A DNA stretch of 32,399 nt, taken from the NCBI GenBank assembly GCA_036635835.1, contig JAVWPP010000009.1, positions 1 to 32,399 on the forward strand, written 5' to 3'. The stretch is from JAVWPP01 sp036635835. Lineage in GTDB: Bacteria > Bacillota > Clostridia > TANB77 > CAG-465. The notes below the pieces were generated by a model. The model was given only the letters and a program-made list of their open reading frames with translations. It had not been told where the DNA came from and did no database searches. Below, one piece after another: positions 6,913 to 14,248 of the stretch. The translations under genes and the position numbers were made by a program. Position 1 is the stretch's first letter; each line of letters starts with the position of its first letter.

Positions 6913-7815
6913 ATGAATAGGCTATATATAATAAACCCAGCTTCAGGCGTAATACGAGTAAATAGATATAAAAGTTTAATAAACAAATTAACAAAAAAAT
7001 ACGTACCTTTAGACAGCATATATATAGTAGAAACTAGAATGCCAAACGATATAAAAAAACTCGTAGAAGAATTTATTATAGAGCACGGAAAAGAAGACCT
7101 AATAGTGTACGTTGTAGGCGGAGACGGAACTTTAAATGAAGCTATTTCAGTATTAGTTAGTAACAAAATACCCCTTGTACCTGTACCAGCAGGCACCGGA
7201 AACGATTATGCAAAAAGCATATATACATATATTACAGCAAGAAAAATAATTATAGAAAGTTTTAATGCTACATATAGAACTGTAGACGTAATGAAAACAT
7301 TAAAAGGATATGCCCTTAACGTTGTAAACTGTGGATTCGATGCAAAAGTAGGCAACAATATTAAATACTTTAGAAAGCTCCCTATAATAAATGGCACTGC
7401 TAAATATAATCTATCTATAGCTTTAACCTTACTATTTAATAAAAATTATAAATGCAAAATAAGAATAGATAACCAGCCTATAAAAGGAAACTTTACATTA
7501 GTTGCAATTGGCAAAGGAAGATTTTATGGAGGCGGAGTAGAAGTCTTGCCACATGCAAGGTTAAACGATAAAAAAATAGATGTATGCCTTGTGCGCGCAA
7601 CTTCTATATTAGAAAAAATAAGATTTCTACCTAAATTAAAAAAAGGAAAACACGAAGAAATACCTGGGGTTAAAATGTATAAGTGCAGTAAAGTAACTGT
7701 AGTATCAAGAAAAAAAATCCCTATGTCAATAGACGGAGAAACTTTCGCTGCAAATAAACTAAAAGTTGAAATATTACCGCAAGTATTAAAAATACCGATC
7801 GATACAAAAAAATAA
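6913..7815 (+). CDS. Diacylglycerol/lipid kinase family protein (DagK/YegS/BmrU type)
   Basis: A 300-residue protein with the full DAGK catalytic core: NPASG at the N-terminus, VVGGDGTLNEAI, then PLVPVPAGTGNDYAKS. Downstream is a beta-rich C-terminal domain with FYGGGVEVLPHARLNDKKID and the terminal SIDGE. Members phosphorylate diacylglycerol (DgkB), recycling lipid after lipoteichoic acid synthesis, or related lipids; the substrate cannot be read from the sequence. Length fits the family. The ATG lies one base after the preceding stop codon and lacks a strong ribosome binding site, which suggests translational coupling. A hairpin terminator overlaps the stop codon. Confidence 0.9.
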   Translation: MNRLYIINPASGVIRVNRYKSLINKLTKKYVPLDSIYIVETRMPNDIKKLVEEFIIEHGKEDLIVYVVGGDGTLNEAISVLVSNKIPLVPVPAGTGNDYAKSIYTYITARKIIIESFNATYRTVDVMKTLKGYALNVVNCGFDAKVGNNIKYFRKLPIINGTAKYNLSIALTLLFNKNYKCKIRIDNQPIKGNFTLVAIGKGRFYGGGVEVLPHARLNDKKIDVCLVRATSILEKIRFLPKLKKGKHEEIPGVKMYKCSKVTVVSRKKIPMSIDGETFAANKLKVEILPQVLKIPIDTKK

Positions 7816-7847
7816 GAGGAAATATACATTTTCTCTTATTTGCGTTT
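7811..7847 (+). terminator. Intrinsic terminator after the lipid kinase gene
   Basis: AATAAGAGGAAA and TTTTCTCTTATT pair around TATACA (7811-7840), with a broken T-run after it (TGCGTTTT). Confidence 0.65.
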
Positions 7848-7872
7848 TAAACACAAAAAACATATAAATAGC

Positions 7873-7901
7873 TTGACAAACTGCTATAAAATAGTTAAAA
7901 T
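7873..7901 (+). promoter_or_regulatory. tRNA-Gln(CUG) promoter
   Basis: A perfect TTGACA (7873-7878) and TAAAAT (7896-7901) are 17 bases apart. The predicted start is about 10 bases before the tRNA. Confidence 0.85.
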
Positions 7902-7918
7902 AATAATGAAGTAAATAT

Positions 7919-7994
7919 TGGGGTGTCGCCAAGCGGTAAGGCACTAGACTCTGACTCTAGCATTCCGTAGGTTCGAATCCTACTACCCCAGCCA
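7919..7994 (+). tRNA. tRNA-Gln (anticodon CUG)
   Basis: A 76-base cloverleaf with encoded CCA. The acceptor strand TGGGGTG pairs with TACCCCA (one G-U). The anticodon stem CTAGA/TCTAG encloses CTCTGAC, giving anticodon CUG (reads CAG). The T-arm contains GGTTCGAATCC. Base 9 is C, whereas the UUG gene at 13865 has A there. Confidence 0.95.
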
Positions 7995-8018
7995 AAATAT
8001 AGATATACATGTACACAT

Positions 8019-8060
8019 AAAAGTCCTAAAAGGTAATTAAATAAGCCTTTTAGGACTTTT
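8019..8060 (+). terminator. Intrinsic terminator after tRNA-Gln(CUG)
   Basis: AAAAGTCCTAAAAGG (8019-8033) pairs perfectly with CCTTTTAGGACTTTT (8046-8060) across a 12-base loop, a 15-bp stem ending in T residues. Confidence 0.92.
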
Positions 8061-8244
8061 CATATTTTTCAAATGCATATAAATTTCCTTAAAACCATTC
8101 GCACTGCTGCATAAAACACATAACAAACCTCAAAGTCTACCACCAAAACTAACTAGTATATAAAAAGCAAAGTCTACGCTTTATATAAACTAAATAAAAC
8201 ATAGAAAAGCACATAATACTTTAAAGCAAAATATATATAACTTA

Positions 8245-8273
8245 TTGACAATTCAAATATAACATGTTAGAAT
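8245..8273 (+). promoter_or_regulatory. Strong promoter with extended -10 ahead of the orphan at 8396
   Basis: TTGACA (8245-8250) and TAGAAT (8268-8273) are 17 bases apart, with TGT before the -10 box. The leader is about 115 bases and contains a possible weak hairpin (AAAAAGGT near 8285 with ACCTTT near 8312). The rest of the gene-free stretch 8061-8395 is AT-rich, and I see no gene or repeat in it. Confidence 0.75.
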
Positions 8274-8395
8274 AAGTAGGACAAAAAGGTTTAATAAACA
8301 CAATATTTTACCTTTAACATTTAAATATGCATATAAATATATCATATAAAATAAAAATACAAAGTATAAATTTTAGTGAATTGTGAGGTGAAAAT

Positions 8396-8902
8396 ATGCT
8401 AATAAATGTTGAAAGTATGAGAATGCTAAAAACAAAAAATACTGATACTAAATTTTCTTTAGTGAAACAAAATATCGAAAGATTTTTTAGAGATTATATA
8501 TATTATTTCAATGTATATGAGCGAGACGAAATCATAATAGATCAAGGATATTTGCCGTTTCATTATTTAGATGAGGAAGTTATAAAAAAAGTCATACAGC
8601 TGCTAGAAACAGAGCTTGGGTATGGCGTAGTTATATTAAAAGTAAATAATGTAAACAAGCCAGGATACCATTACGGAGATATGCTTAATATTAGATTATA
8701 TGATCTCAAAAACACATCCGTTAAAGATGTAGATGATTATTTTAATTTAACAAGCTACCAATCACTGTATTCTACATTTCATGGATATTACAATGTAGGA
8801 GGCTTACTAGAGCCAGAAAAGCAGTATTTTTCTTGTCTAAACGCGCCAAATAATTTTTTACTTAACGCGCAGAGAAATAATGTTAATAATTTAGACAAAT
8901 AA
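8396..8902 (+). CDS. Hypothetical protein
   Basis: A 168-residue soluble protein that I do not recognise. It is rich in Tyr, Asn and Asp (YIYYFNVYERDEIII, SLYSTFHGYYNVGGLLEP) and contains an amphipathic helix, DEEVIKKVIQLLETELGYG, near residues 61-79, then a strand-like VVILKVNNV. There is no signal peptide or membrane segment. The ATG follows GTGAGGTGAAA. It stands alone between a strong promoter and a bidirectional terminator, so it is probably well expressed under some condition. It could be a small regulatory or binding protein; nothing in the sequence decides. Confidence 0.75.
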   Translation: MLINVESMRMLKTKNTDTKFSLVKQNIERFFRDYIYYFNVYERDEIIIDQGYLPFHYLDEEVIKKVIQLLETELGYGVVILKVNNVNKPGYHYGDMLNIRLYDLKNTSVKDVDDYFNLTSYQSLYSTFHGYYNVGGLLEPEKQYFSCLNAPNNFLLNAQRNNVNNLDK

Positions 8903-8928
8903 AGAACGTAAGTTAATTTACGTTCTTT
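8901..8928. terminator. Bidirectional intrinsic terminator
   Basis: AAAGAACGTAA (8901-8911) pairs with TTACGTTCTTT (8918-8928). It separates the convergent orphan and flavodoxin-ferredoxin genes and overlaps the orphan's stop codon. Confidence 0.85.
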
Positions 8929-8936
8929 AATTATGT

Positions 8937-9785
8937 TTAATCTATCTCGGTATTTCTTTCTATAAGCTCCTTAAAATATTTAGAGCTAGGCCCCTTATAA
9001 GGCACGCCATATTTATAGTTATGGTTTTTTCCCATACAAGTAACCGCCTTTTTAGGGCAAAAGTTATAGCAGCGCATACAATTTACGCACTTGTCCCCTA
9101 TAACATATTTAGACTTTTTATAGCTTATATTATTAACCGGGCATATTTTCAAGCAAGTTCCACAGCAAGAACATTTATCGTCATCAATAGAAAATATCTT
9201 ATTGAAATTTCTAGAAATCAAAGAATACACAGGCCTTTGAGCAAGCCCAAGTAGAGTAGAAAACGTATTAAAATCTTGCAAATGCGTAACGTTGTCTAAG
9301 ATGTATGAGCAAAAAGTATAGATATCTTCATCTGTTTTAGATAAAATTTTATTTATTTTTTTTGCATCATTTGTATAGCTCATAAGCTTTATACCCTGAG
9401 GAACTGAAATATTATTAGGCATTATAAAATGCTTAGCCCATCTAAATATACAATTTGTAGAACTTAAATATTTTTTTGCTATCTGAGTTCCATCTCCGGA
9501 AAAACTAGATTGCGTGCAAAAAAGCAATATTTCTTTGTTTTTTAAATTGCGCATAGACAGCATAAAATCCTTCATAGGCTTTGGAATATCCGACCCATAA
9601 ATAGGGTAACCAAATCCAATTATTTCAGAATATTTAATATACTCATTAATTTCTTTTCTAGATACATTATCTATTGCAACAATAGTAGAATCCCCGATGT
9701 AGTTATTAAAATAACCATTTATTTTGTTTGCAACCCACCATGTATTACCTGTTCCTGAAAAATAGAAAATGACTGTTTTTTTCAT
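8937..9785 (-). CDS. Flavodoxin-ferredoxin fusion (EFR1-type)
   Basis: A 282-residue electron-transfer protein. The N-terminal flavodoxin-like domain starts VIFYFSGTGNTWWVA, the FMN phosphate-binding loop. After about residue 195 there are two 4Fe-4S sites: CSCCGTCLKICP and CVNCMRCYNFCP, giving a 2[4Fe-4S] ferredoxin. The family is common in anaerobic Clostridia and presumably links FMN and iron-sulfur redox steps; the partner is unknown. An in-frame ATG 15 codons upstream exists, but AGGTGAT sits correctly before MKKTVIF, so 9785 is used as the start. It is downstream of clpX on the same strand but separated from it by a terminator. Confidence 0.9.
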   Translation of the reverse strand: MKKTVIFYFSGTGNTWWVANKINGYFNNYIGDSTIVAIDNVSRKEINEYIKYSEIIGFGYPIYGSDIPKPMKDFMLSMRNLKNKEILLFCTQSSFSGDGTQIAKKYLSSTNCIFRWAKHFIMPNNISVPQGIKLMSYTNDAKKINKILSKTDEDIYTFCSYILDNVTHLQDFNTFSTLLGLAQRPVYSLISRNFNKIFSIDDDKCSCCGTCLKICPVNNISYKKSKYVIGDKCVNCMRCYNFCPKKAVTCMGKNHNYKYGVPYKGPSSKYFKELIERNTEID

Positions 9786-9821
9786 AGTATCACCTAAAAA
9801 TAGTATATCATTAAAAAGAAA

Positions 9822-9849
9822 AAAACTCAAACAATTATGTTTGAGTTTT
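9822..9849 (-). terminator. Intrinsic terminator of clpX
   Basis: AAAACTCAAACA (9822-9833) and TGTTTGAGTTTT (9838-9849) form a 12-bp stem with a 4-base loop. On the minus strand it runs straight into a T-rich tract. Confidence 0.9.
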
Positions 9850-9861
9850 AAATTTTTAAGA

Positions 9862-11136
9862 TTATTCCCTTATGATTGTAGGTGGGCATATACCTAAAAC
9901 TGAGTCTTTAGTAATAATACATTTTTTAATTGTCTTATCTGCGAAAGCATCAATCATTAATTTAGTTATTATTTCTTGTACTGCTCCTGCTAAAGCACGG
10001 GCACCTGTTTTGTTTTTTATAGCTATATTTGCTATATGATCATAACAAGATTCATCAAATACAAGATCTATACCTTCAATTTTAAAAGATTTGATATATT
10101 GACATAAGACATTGTCTTTTGTATCTTTTAATATATCTATAAGCTGAGAATGAGTAAGATTACTAACTGGCACTACTGATTGAAGTCTACCTATTAATTC
10201 TGGTTGCATACCGTATTTTATTAGTTCAGTAGTAGTTATAGATTCATAAATAGTATCTGGATTAACATTCTTTTTGCTTGTTTGTCCTGATCCAAATCCT
10301 ATAGTTTTTTCTCTATCTGCTCTTTTTTCTGGTGGTAATAAATCTGTAATACCTGAGAATGCACCTGAAGCAATAAATAACATATTGTTAGTTTTTATAG
10401 GAACATTTATTTCTGCTCCAGACTCATTTTTTACTTTAAGATTAATAGTAGTTCCTTCAATTAGTGTTAACAATGCATTTTGTACATCTTCTCCACCAAC
10501 ATCTGGTCCTGAACCTCCTACGCTTTTTTTAATTTTATCTATTTCATCTAAGAAAACTATAGCATGTTCTGCATCTTCAATGTTTTTATTTGCTGCTATA
10601 TATACGTGCCTTATAATATCTTCAATAGAGTCACCTTGGTAACCTGCTGCTGTATAATTTGGCATTGTTTCATGAGAATAAGGAACTGATAAAATTTGAG
10701 AAAGTCTTTTTGCAAGATATGATTTACCACATCCTGTAGGTCCAATTATTAATATATTGCCATTTACGGATAAAGAGTTTCCTAAAAGTTCTGGATATTT
10801 AATTTTCTTTATATGCTCATAAATAGCAACAGCTAATAATATTTTGGCTTTTTCTTGTCCTACTACATATTGGTCTAATTCTTTTTTGTAATCTTGGATA
10901 GTAAGGTCTGGTTTATATGATGAAATTTCTTCATCTTCATAAAGTATTGGTTCGCACTGTTCTGCAAATAATTCAAGAGCTAAAGCTTCACATTCTGAGC
11001 ACATGTAAAATGTTTTCCCATCAAGTAGAGTTTTAGGTGTTAAATCTGCAAAAAGTGTATCGTTACCACAAAAACTACATTTTTTTATCTTAATATCGTT
11101 ACTGTTAATATCGTTACTGTTAATAGTGTTAGTCAT
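9862..11136 (-). CDS. clpX: ATP-dependent unfoldase ClpX, divergent
   Basis: A 424-residue AAA+ unfoldase that feeds substrates to ClpP. The N-terminal zinc finger has CSFC (C20, C23) and CSEC (C46, C49). The AAA+ core has Walker A GPTGCGKS (132-139), Walker B IVFLDEID (193-200), the GGEDVQNALLTLIEG pore-2/sensor region, an IGF loop (279-281, ClpP docking), PELIGR (R317) and GAR sensor 2 (R380). Differences: pore loop 1 reads GYQG (165-168) instead of GYVG, and the stretch that normally holds the RKH substrate-selection motif reads VKNESGAEINVPIK. The N-terminus carries a repeated SNDINSND segment. The ATG at 11136 has AAGGAGTG at the right distance; a GTG three codons upstream would overlap that site. 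clpP is not adjacent. Confidence 0.88.
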   Translation of the reverse strand: MTNTINSNDINSNDIKIKKCSFCGNDTLFADLTPKTLLDGKTFYMCSECEALALELFAEQCEPILYEDEEISSYKPDLTIQDYKKELDQYVVGQEKAKILLAVAIYEHIKKIKYPELLGNSLSVNGNILIIGPTGCGKSYLAKRLSQILSVPYSHETMPNYTAAGYQGDSIEDIIRHVYIAANKNIEDAEHAIVFLDEIDKIKKSVGGSGPDVGGEDVQNALLTLIEGTTINLKVKNESGAEINVPIKTNNMLFIASGAFSGITDLLPPEKRADREKTIGFGSGQTSKKNVNPDTIYESITTTELIKYGMQPELIGRLQSVVPVSNLTHSQLIDILKDTKDNVLCQYIKSFKIEGIDLVFDESCYDHIANIAIKNKTGARALAGAVQEIITKLMIDAFADKTIKKCIITKDSVLGICPPTIIRE

Positions 11137-11195
11137 ACCAATCACTCCTTATATAATTAATCAATTATATTTTAAATAGTTAAATGTTACTAGAA

Positions 11196-11224
11196 AGTAT
11201 AACACAAATCCTCTAAAAGTACAA
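11196..11224 (-). promoter_or_regulatory. clpX promoter
   Basis: On the minus strand TTGTAC (11219-11224) and TATACT (11196-11201) are 17 bases apart, with TGT just before the -10. It is divergent from the promoter at 11331. No CtsR-type direct repeat is seen. Confidence 0.65.
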
Positions 11225-11330
11225 TAGAAAAGCGAAAAATAGTGAAAAATGATGAAATTCAAGAAAAAATATAAAGCGGCATATAAATAGAAATATAAAG
11301 AGAAATAATAAGAAAAATAAATAAAAAGTG

Positions 11331-11359
11331 TTGCGTTTTTATGTAACCTGTGGTATAAT
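11331..11359 (+). promoter_or_regulatory. Promoter of the small orphan gene
   Basis: TTGCGT (11331-11336) and TATAAT (11354-11359) are 17 bases apart, with TGG giving an extended -10. The leader to 11459 is about 95 bases of AT-rich sequence without a clear hairpin. Together with the clpX promoter this accounts for the gene-free stretch 11137-11458. Confidence 0.7.
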
Positions 11360-11458
11360 AAATACGTTAGAAAATAAATGCACTAATATAATTATAGAAG
11401 TGATATAAAGTTAATATAATATATTAGCGTAAAATAAAAATAAGAGGAGTGTTTTTTT

Positions 11459-11713
11459 ATGGCAAGAAGATTCTATCACCAAATGTATCAAGTAATAGGA
11501 GAATTAAATATCGCAGTTGTAGAAAAAGATATATCAATAGAAGATTTAAAAAGAGTAATGAATGAATTATTAGATAATGGATATAATGTAAAACTACAAA
11601 ATACCCTAGATAATAAAACAATTAAAAACTTATATAGCATTCTAAGAGAAAACGGCCTAGATATTAAAAATGAAGAAGAAATAAAAGAAAAATATTCTTT
11701 CATTTATATTTAA
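11459..11713 (+). CDS. Small hypothetical protein (84 aa)
   Basis: An 84-residue soluble protein that I do not recognise. It reads as alpha/beta: an N-terminal ARRFYHQMYQVIGELNIAVV strand-rich part, then helix SIEDLKRVMNELLDNGY, then KTIKNLYSILRENGLDIK and an acidic end. It has its own promoter, a GAGGAG ribosome binding site and a strong terminator, so it is a real monocistronic gene. Confidence 0.8.
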   Translation: MARRFYHQMYQVIGELNIAVVEKDISIEDLKRVMNELLDNGYNVKLQNTLDNKTIKNLYSILRENGLDIKNEEEIKEKYSFIYI

Positions 11714-11717
11714 AACA

Positions 11718-11761
11718 AGCAGCAAAATGTATAATAGCATTTTGCTGCTATTTCTTTTTTT
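11718..11761 (+). terminator. Intrinsic terminator of the small orphan gene
   Basis: AGCAGCAAAATG (11718-11729) pairs perfectly with CATTTTGCTGCT (11738-11749), followed by ATTTCTTTTTTT. Confidence 0.93.
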
Positions 11762-11769
11762 CAAGTAGC

Positions 11770-11798
11770 TTGAATTAAAAAAGAAAATAAGATAGAAT
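11770..11798 (+). promoter_or_regulatory. Promoter of the CNNM/CBS - TIM-barrel operon
   Basis: TTGAAT (11770-11775) and TAGAAT (11793-11798) are 17 bases apart. The ATG at 11818 follows a GAGGT ribosome binding site, giving a leader of about 15 bases. Confidence 0.75.
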
Positions 11799-11817
11799 AG
11801 ATATGAGGTAATAAAAT

Positions 11818-12849
11818 ATGGCTTTATACATAGTTGAAAGAGCTACTCTTTTAATTCTTTTTTTACTAATGGCCTTTTTATCTGCTGTAGCAACAGCATA
11901 CGTTGCAGTAGATGTTAAAGAAATAGAAGAAGATATAAAAGATAAAAAAAGTAAAAATAATAAAAAAGCAAAAAAAATAAGTCAAACACTTAAAACGCAA
12001 AGTAAGTTTGTAAAAGCTTGCGAAATGGGTATTGTTTTCTGCGAGCTTAGTATAAGTGCATACTCTGTGGAGGTTTTTGCAATCCCAATATACGCTAAAA
12101 TATATAAATATTTAGATTTGCCAGAATACATAGTAAAATATTTTCTAATACTATCTGTTACATTTGTAGTAACATATTTACTATTTATATTTGCACACCT
12201 ATTGCCAAAACATATTGCAATAAAACACCCAAAAAAGATAACATACGCAACAATAGATTTGGTATATATCCTATCTAAAATATTTTCTCCGTTTATGTAT
12301 ATTATACATGCAACAGATAATCTATTTGTTAAAATGTTCTCTAAAACTAGCAAAGAAAAAAGAGATTTTACGGATTTAGAAATTAAAACAGAAATAGAGC
12401 TAAAAAAAGAAGATGGACTAATTTCTAAAGAAGGCGAAGCAATTTTAAATAATATAGTGAATTTAAATTATCTTTTGGTAAAAGATATAATGAAACCAAT
12501 AGAAAAAGTAATTTGTGTTAATACGCAGTGTAGTAAGAATGAAATAATTGAAATTTTTAAAGAATCAACTCATTCTATTTTACCTATTTACGATAGAGAT
12601 ATAGACAATATACTAGGCGCAGTTAATATAAAAAAAGTTTTCTATCTAATGGATAACAAAGATTTTAAAATGGAAAAAATCATTACACCAGTTGTAACTG
12701 TAACAGATAAAAAGAAAGTTTCAAATTTGCTTAAAGAAATGAAAAAAGAAAAAATAAAATTAGCCGTTATTACGAGCGAGAATAAAAAAGTTATTGGAAT
12801 AGTTACTTTGCAAGACATAATGAATGCAATTATTGAAAACGTAGAATAA
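11818..12849 (+). CDS. CNNM (DUF21) membrane protein with CBS pair, CorC/HlyC-related
   Basis: A 343-residue integral membrane protein of the CNNM/CorC group, which is linked to Mg2+ or other divalent cation efflux. The N-terminal DUF21-like half has hydrophobic segments near residues 8-28, 60-85, 105-130 and 140-160. The block LLFIFAHLLPKHIAIKHP corresponds to the conserved E/H-LxPKxxA region of the family. A linker (FTDLEIKTEIELKKEDGLIS, then EGEAILNNIVNL) leads into LVKDIMKPIEKVICV and two CBS motifs (about 215-343), which typically sense nucleotides. The C-terminal CorC_HlyC domain of longer homologues is missing, so this is a short form. The next gene starts 15 bases downstream. Confidence 0.88.
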   Translation: MALYIVERATLLILFLLMAFLSAVATAYVAVDVKEIEEDIKDKKSKNNKKAKKISQTLKTQSKFVKACEMGIVFCELSISAYSVEVFAIPIYAKIYKYLDLPEYIVKYFLILSVTFVVTYLLFIFAHLLPKHIAIKHPKKITYATIDLVYILSKIFSPFMYIIHATDNLFVKMFSKTSKEKRDFTDLEIKTEIELKKEDGLISKEGEAILNNIVNLNYLLVKDIMKPIEKVICVNTQCSKNEIIEIFKESTHSILPIYDRDIDNILGAVNIKKVFYLMDNKDFKMEKIITPVVTVTDKKKVSNLLKEMKKEKIKLAVITSENKKVIGIVTLQDIMNAIIENVE

Positions 12850-12864
12850 GAGGTATATGAAAAA

Positions 12865-13674
12865 ATGAAAGTATTATTAAGTGTAAATAAAAAATTTTAT
12901 GAAGTTAATATGAAAACTCTTTTTGATTTAATAGATTTTAAAGATATAAATAAAGCAGTAGGCGGTATGGAACTTAATATAAGTTCTCTAAGTAAATATG
13001 AAAGAGATTTAGCAAAAGACATTGCAAAAAAACTTAAAAAAAGAAATCTTAAATTACAGATTCATGGAAATATGCTTAGCGAAAATGTACTAGAAATTTA
13101 CGAGTATTTAAAGCTATATAACGAGCTTGCTAAAATAATGGAAGACAAAATTAAAATTGTATATCACCCATATAAAGATGAATCTAAGGAAAATATAATA
13201 TATAAAACAACTGTAATACTTAAAAGGCTTAATAAAAACATAGAAGATTTTAAATATAACATAGAGCTTAGTATTGAAAATTTAGAAGATGTAGAAAACG
13301 TAAAAAACTTGAAAATAGACGAGCTTTCTGGTATAATAGATAAAGTAAAGAATGTTAAAATAACTTATGACATAGGTCATATGGTACTTGAAAATAAAAA
13401 TCCATATACTATAAGTGAAAAAATATATTCTAAAATAACTAATGTGCATATTCATGATATTTCAGCAAGTAATATTGCTCACTATCCATTTAGCTGCGGT
13501 AAAGTAGATCTTAAGGCCACTATGGTATTTCTAAAAAAAATCAAATATACTGGAGATATTGTAGCGGAAATTGCTTTAGACTATTTACAAGGAACAACTT
13601 ACGAAGAGAAATTAGATGCATATTTAAAAGAAGTAGAAAACATAAAAACGAATAAAGATAAGTATTTCGTATAA
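12865..13674 (+). CDS. TIM-barrel sugar phosphate isomerase/epimerase-like protein (AP endonuclease 2 superfamily)
   Basis: A 269-residue protein of the xylose isomerase-like TIM-barrel superfamily. Barrel-strand signatures appear in order: LKLQIHGN (strand with His), IKIVYHPY, YNIELSIENLE (metal-binding Glu), VKITYDIGHM (Asp-x-Gly-His), VHIHDIS (His-x-His-Asp) and GDIVAEIA (terminal Glu). These would ligate a divalent metal. The family includes sugar isomerases, epimerases and endonuclease IV; the substrate is unknown. The ATG at 12865 is preceded by GAGGT. It lies 15 bases after the CNNM gene in the same transcription unit, although no functional link is obvious. Confidence 0.83.
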   Translation: MKVLLSVNKKFYEVNMKTLFDLIDFKDINKAVGGMELNISSLSKYERDLAKDIAKKLKKRNLKLQIHGNMLSENVLEIYEYLKLYNELAKIMEDKIKIVYHPYKDESKENIIYKTTVILKRLNKNIEDFKYNIELSIENLEDVENVKNLKIDELSGIIDKVKNVKITYDIGHMVLENKNPYTISEKIYSKITNVHIHDISASNIAHYPFSCGKVDLKATMVFLKKIKYTGDIVAEIALDYLQGTTYEEKLDAYLKEVENIKTNKDKYFV

Positions 13675-13709
13675 AAAAACTCAAAATGCATAAAATATTA
13701 AAAAAGTAC

Positions 13710-13738
13710 TTGACAAATCAGCAAAAAAAGTTTAAAAT
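13710..13738 (+). promoter_or_regulatory. Promoter of the tRNA-His / tRNA-Gln unit
   Basis: TTGACA (13710-13715) and TAAAAT (13733-13738) are 17 bases apart, the same arrangement and the same -10 box as the promoter of the other tRNA-Gln gene. Confidence 0.85.
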
Positions 13739-13754
13739 ATAGGAGTAACATTGC

Positions 13755-13832
13755 GGTGGATGTAGCTCACTAGGTTAGAGCGCCAGTTTGTGGCACTGGA
13801 GGTAGTGGGTTCGAACCCCATCTTCCACCCCA
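13755..13832 (+). tRNA. tRNA-His (anticodon GUG)
   Basis: The anticodon stem CCAGT/ACTGG encloses TTGTGGC, giving GUG. G-1 at 13755 faces the discriminator C at 13829, the identity pair for tRNA-His. CCA is encoded (13830-13832). The acceptor stem has one T-T mismatch at pair 6-67. Confidence 0.94.
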
Positions 13833-13864
13833 GTTATATATTTTAATATTGTATTTGTGTGCAT

Positions 13865-13940
13865 TGGGGTGTAGCCAAGCGGTAAGGCACTAGACTTTGA
13901 CTCTAGCATTCCGTAGGTTCGAATCCTGCCTCCCCAGCCA
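13865..13940 (+). tRNA. tRNA-Gln (anticodon UUG)
   Basis: The anticodon stem CTAGA/TCTAG encloses CTTTGAC, giving UUG (reads CAA and, by wobble, CAG). CCA is encoded. It is nearly identical to the CUG gene at 7919 apart from the anticodon wobble base, base 9 and the 3' acceptor side, where CTCCCCA leaves a T-T mismatch at pair 6-67. It lies 32 bases after tRNA-His on the same transcript. Confidence 0.94.
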
Positions 13941-13948
13941 CCACAAGT

Positions 13949-14034
13949 ACATATAGCTACTTTTTTTAAAAGTACGCTATATGGCTAAAAAAGCTCGCAT
14001 TTACCTATATATTAGGTATGCGAGCTTTTATATA
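13949..14034 (+). terminator. Two hairpins ending the tRNA transcript
   Basis: The first hairpin (13949-13983) pairs ACATATAGC with the GCTATATG side around ACTTTT/AAAAGT. The second, stronger one pairs AAAAGCTCGCAT (13989-14000) with ATGCGAGCTTTT (14018-14029), with an inner ACCTA/TAGGT stem. T-rich sequence follows. Confidence 0.85.
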
Positions 14035-14064
14035 TTTTTAAAATTTATCCGCATTCCTGCATTA

Positions 14065-14088
14065 GGCGCTATTAAAGCGTCTTTTTTT
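14065..14088 (+). terminator. Third, weaker terminator-like hairpin
   Basis: GGCGCT (14065-14070) pairs with AGCGTC (14076-14081) around ATTAA, followed directly by seven T. It may back up the tRNA terminators. The remaining bases up to the ABC gene at 14249 hold only a weak promoter candidate (TTGCAT near 14124). Confidence 0.5.
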
Positions 14089-14248
14089 GCATACAAATAC
14101 ACTAAAATAGAGCATAAAAAGTTTTGCATACGTTTTTCTAAAAATAATAATTAATTAAACCGTCATAATATAAAGATTGAACGCATTTTTAAAGTTTTTT
14201 GTTGTGAAAAAAATTAATATATGGTATAAATATATTGAAGGTGGTTAT

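Noticed and set aside
8061..8244. Possible small gene or RNA between the tRNA-Gln terminator and the next promoter
   Set aside because: No start with a ribosome binding site, no open frame of note and no strong hairpin.
14177..14248. Earlier start for the first ABC half
   Set aside because: The extra 24 residues lack a ribosome binding site, while AAGGTGG sits correctly before 14249.
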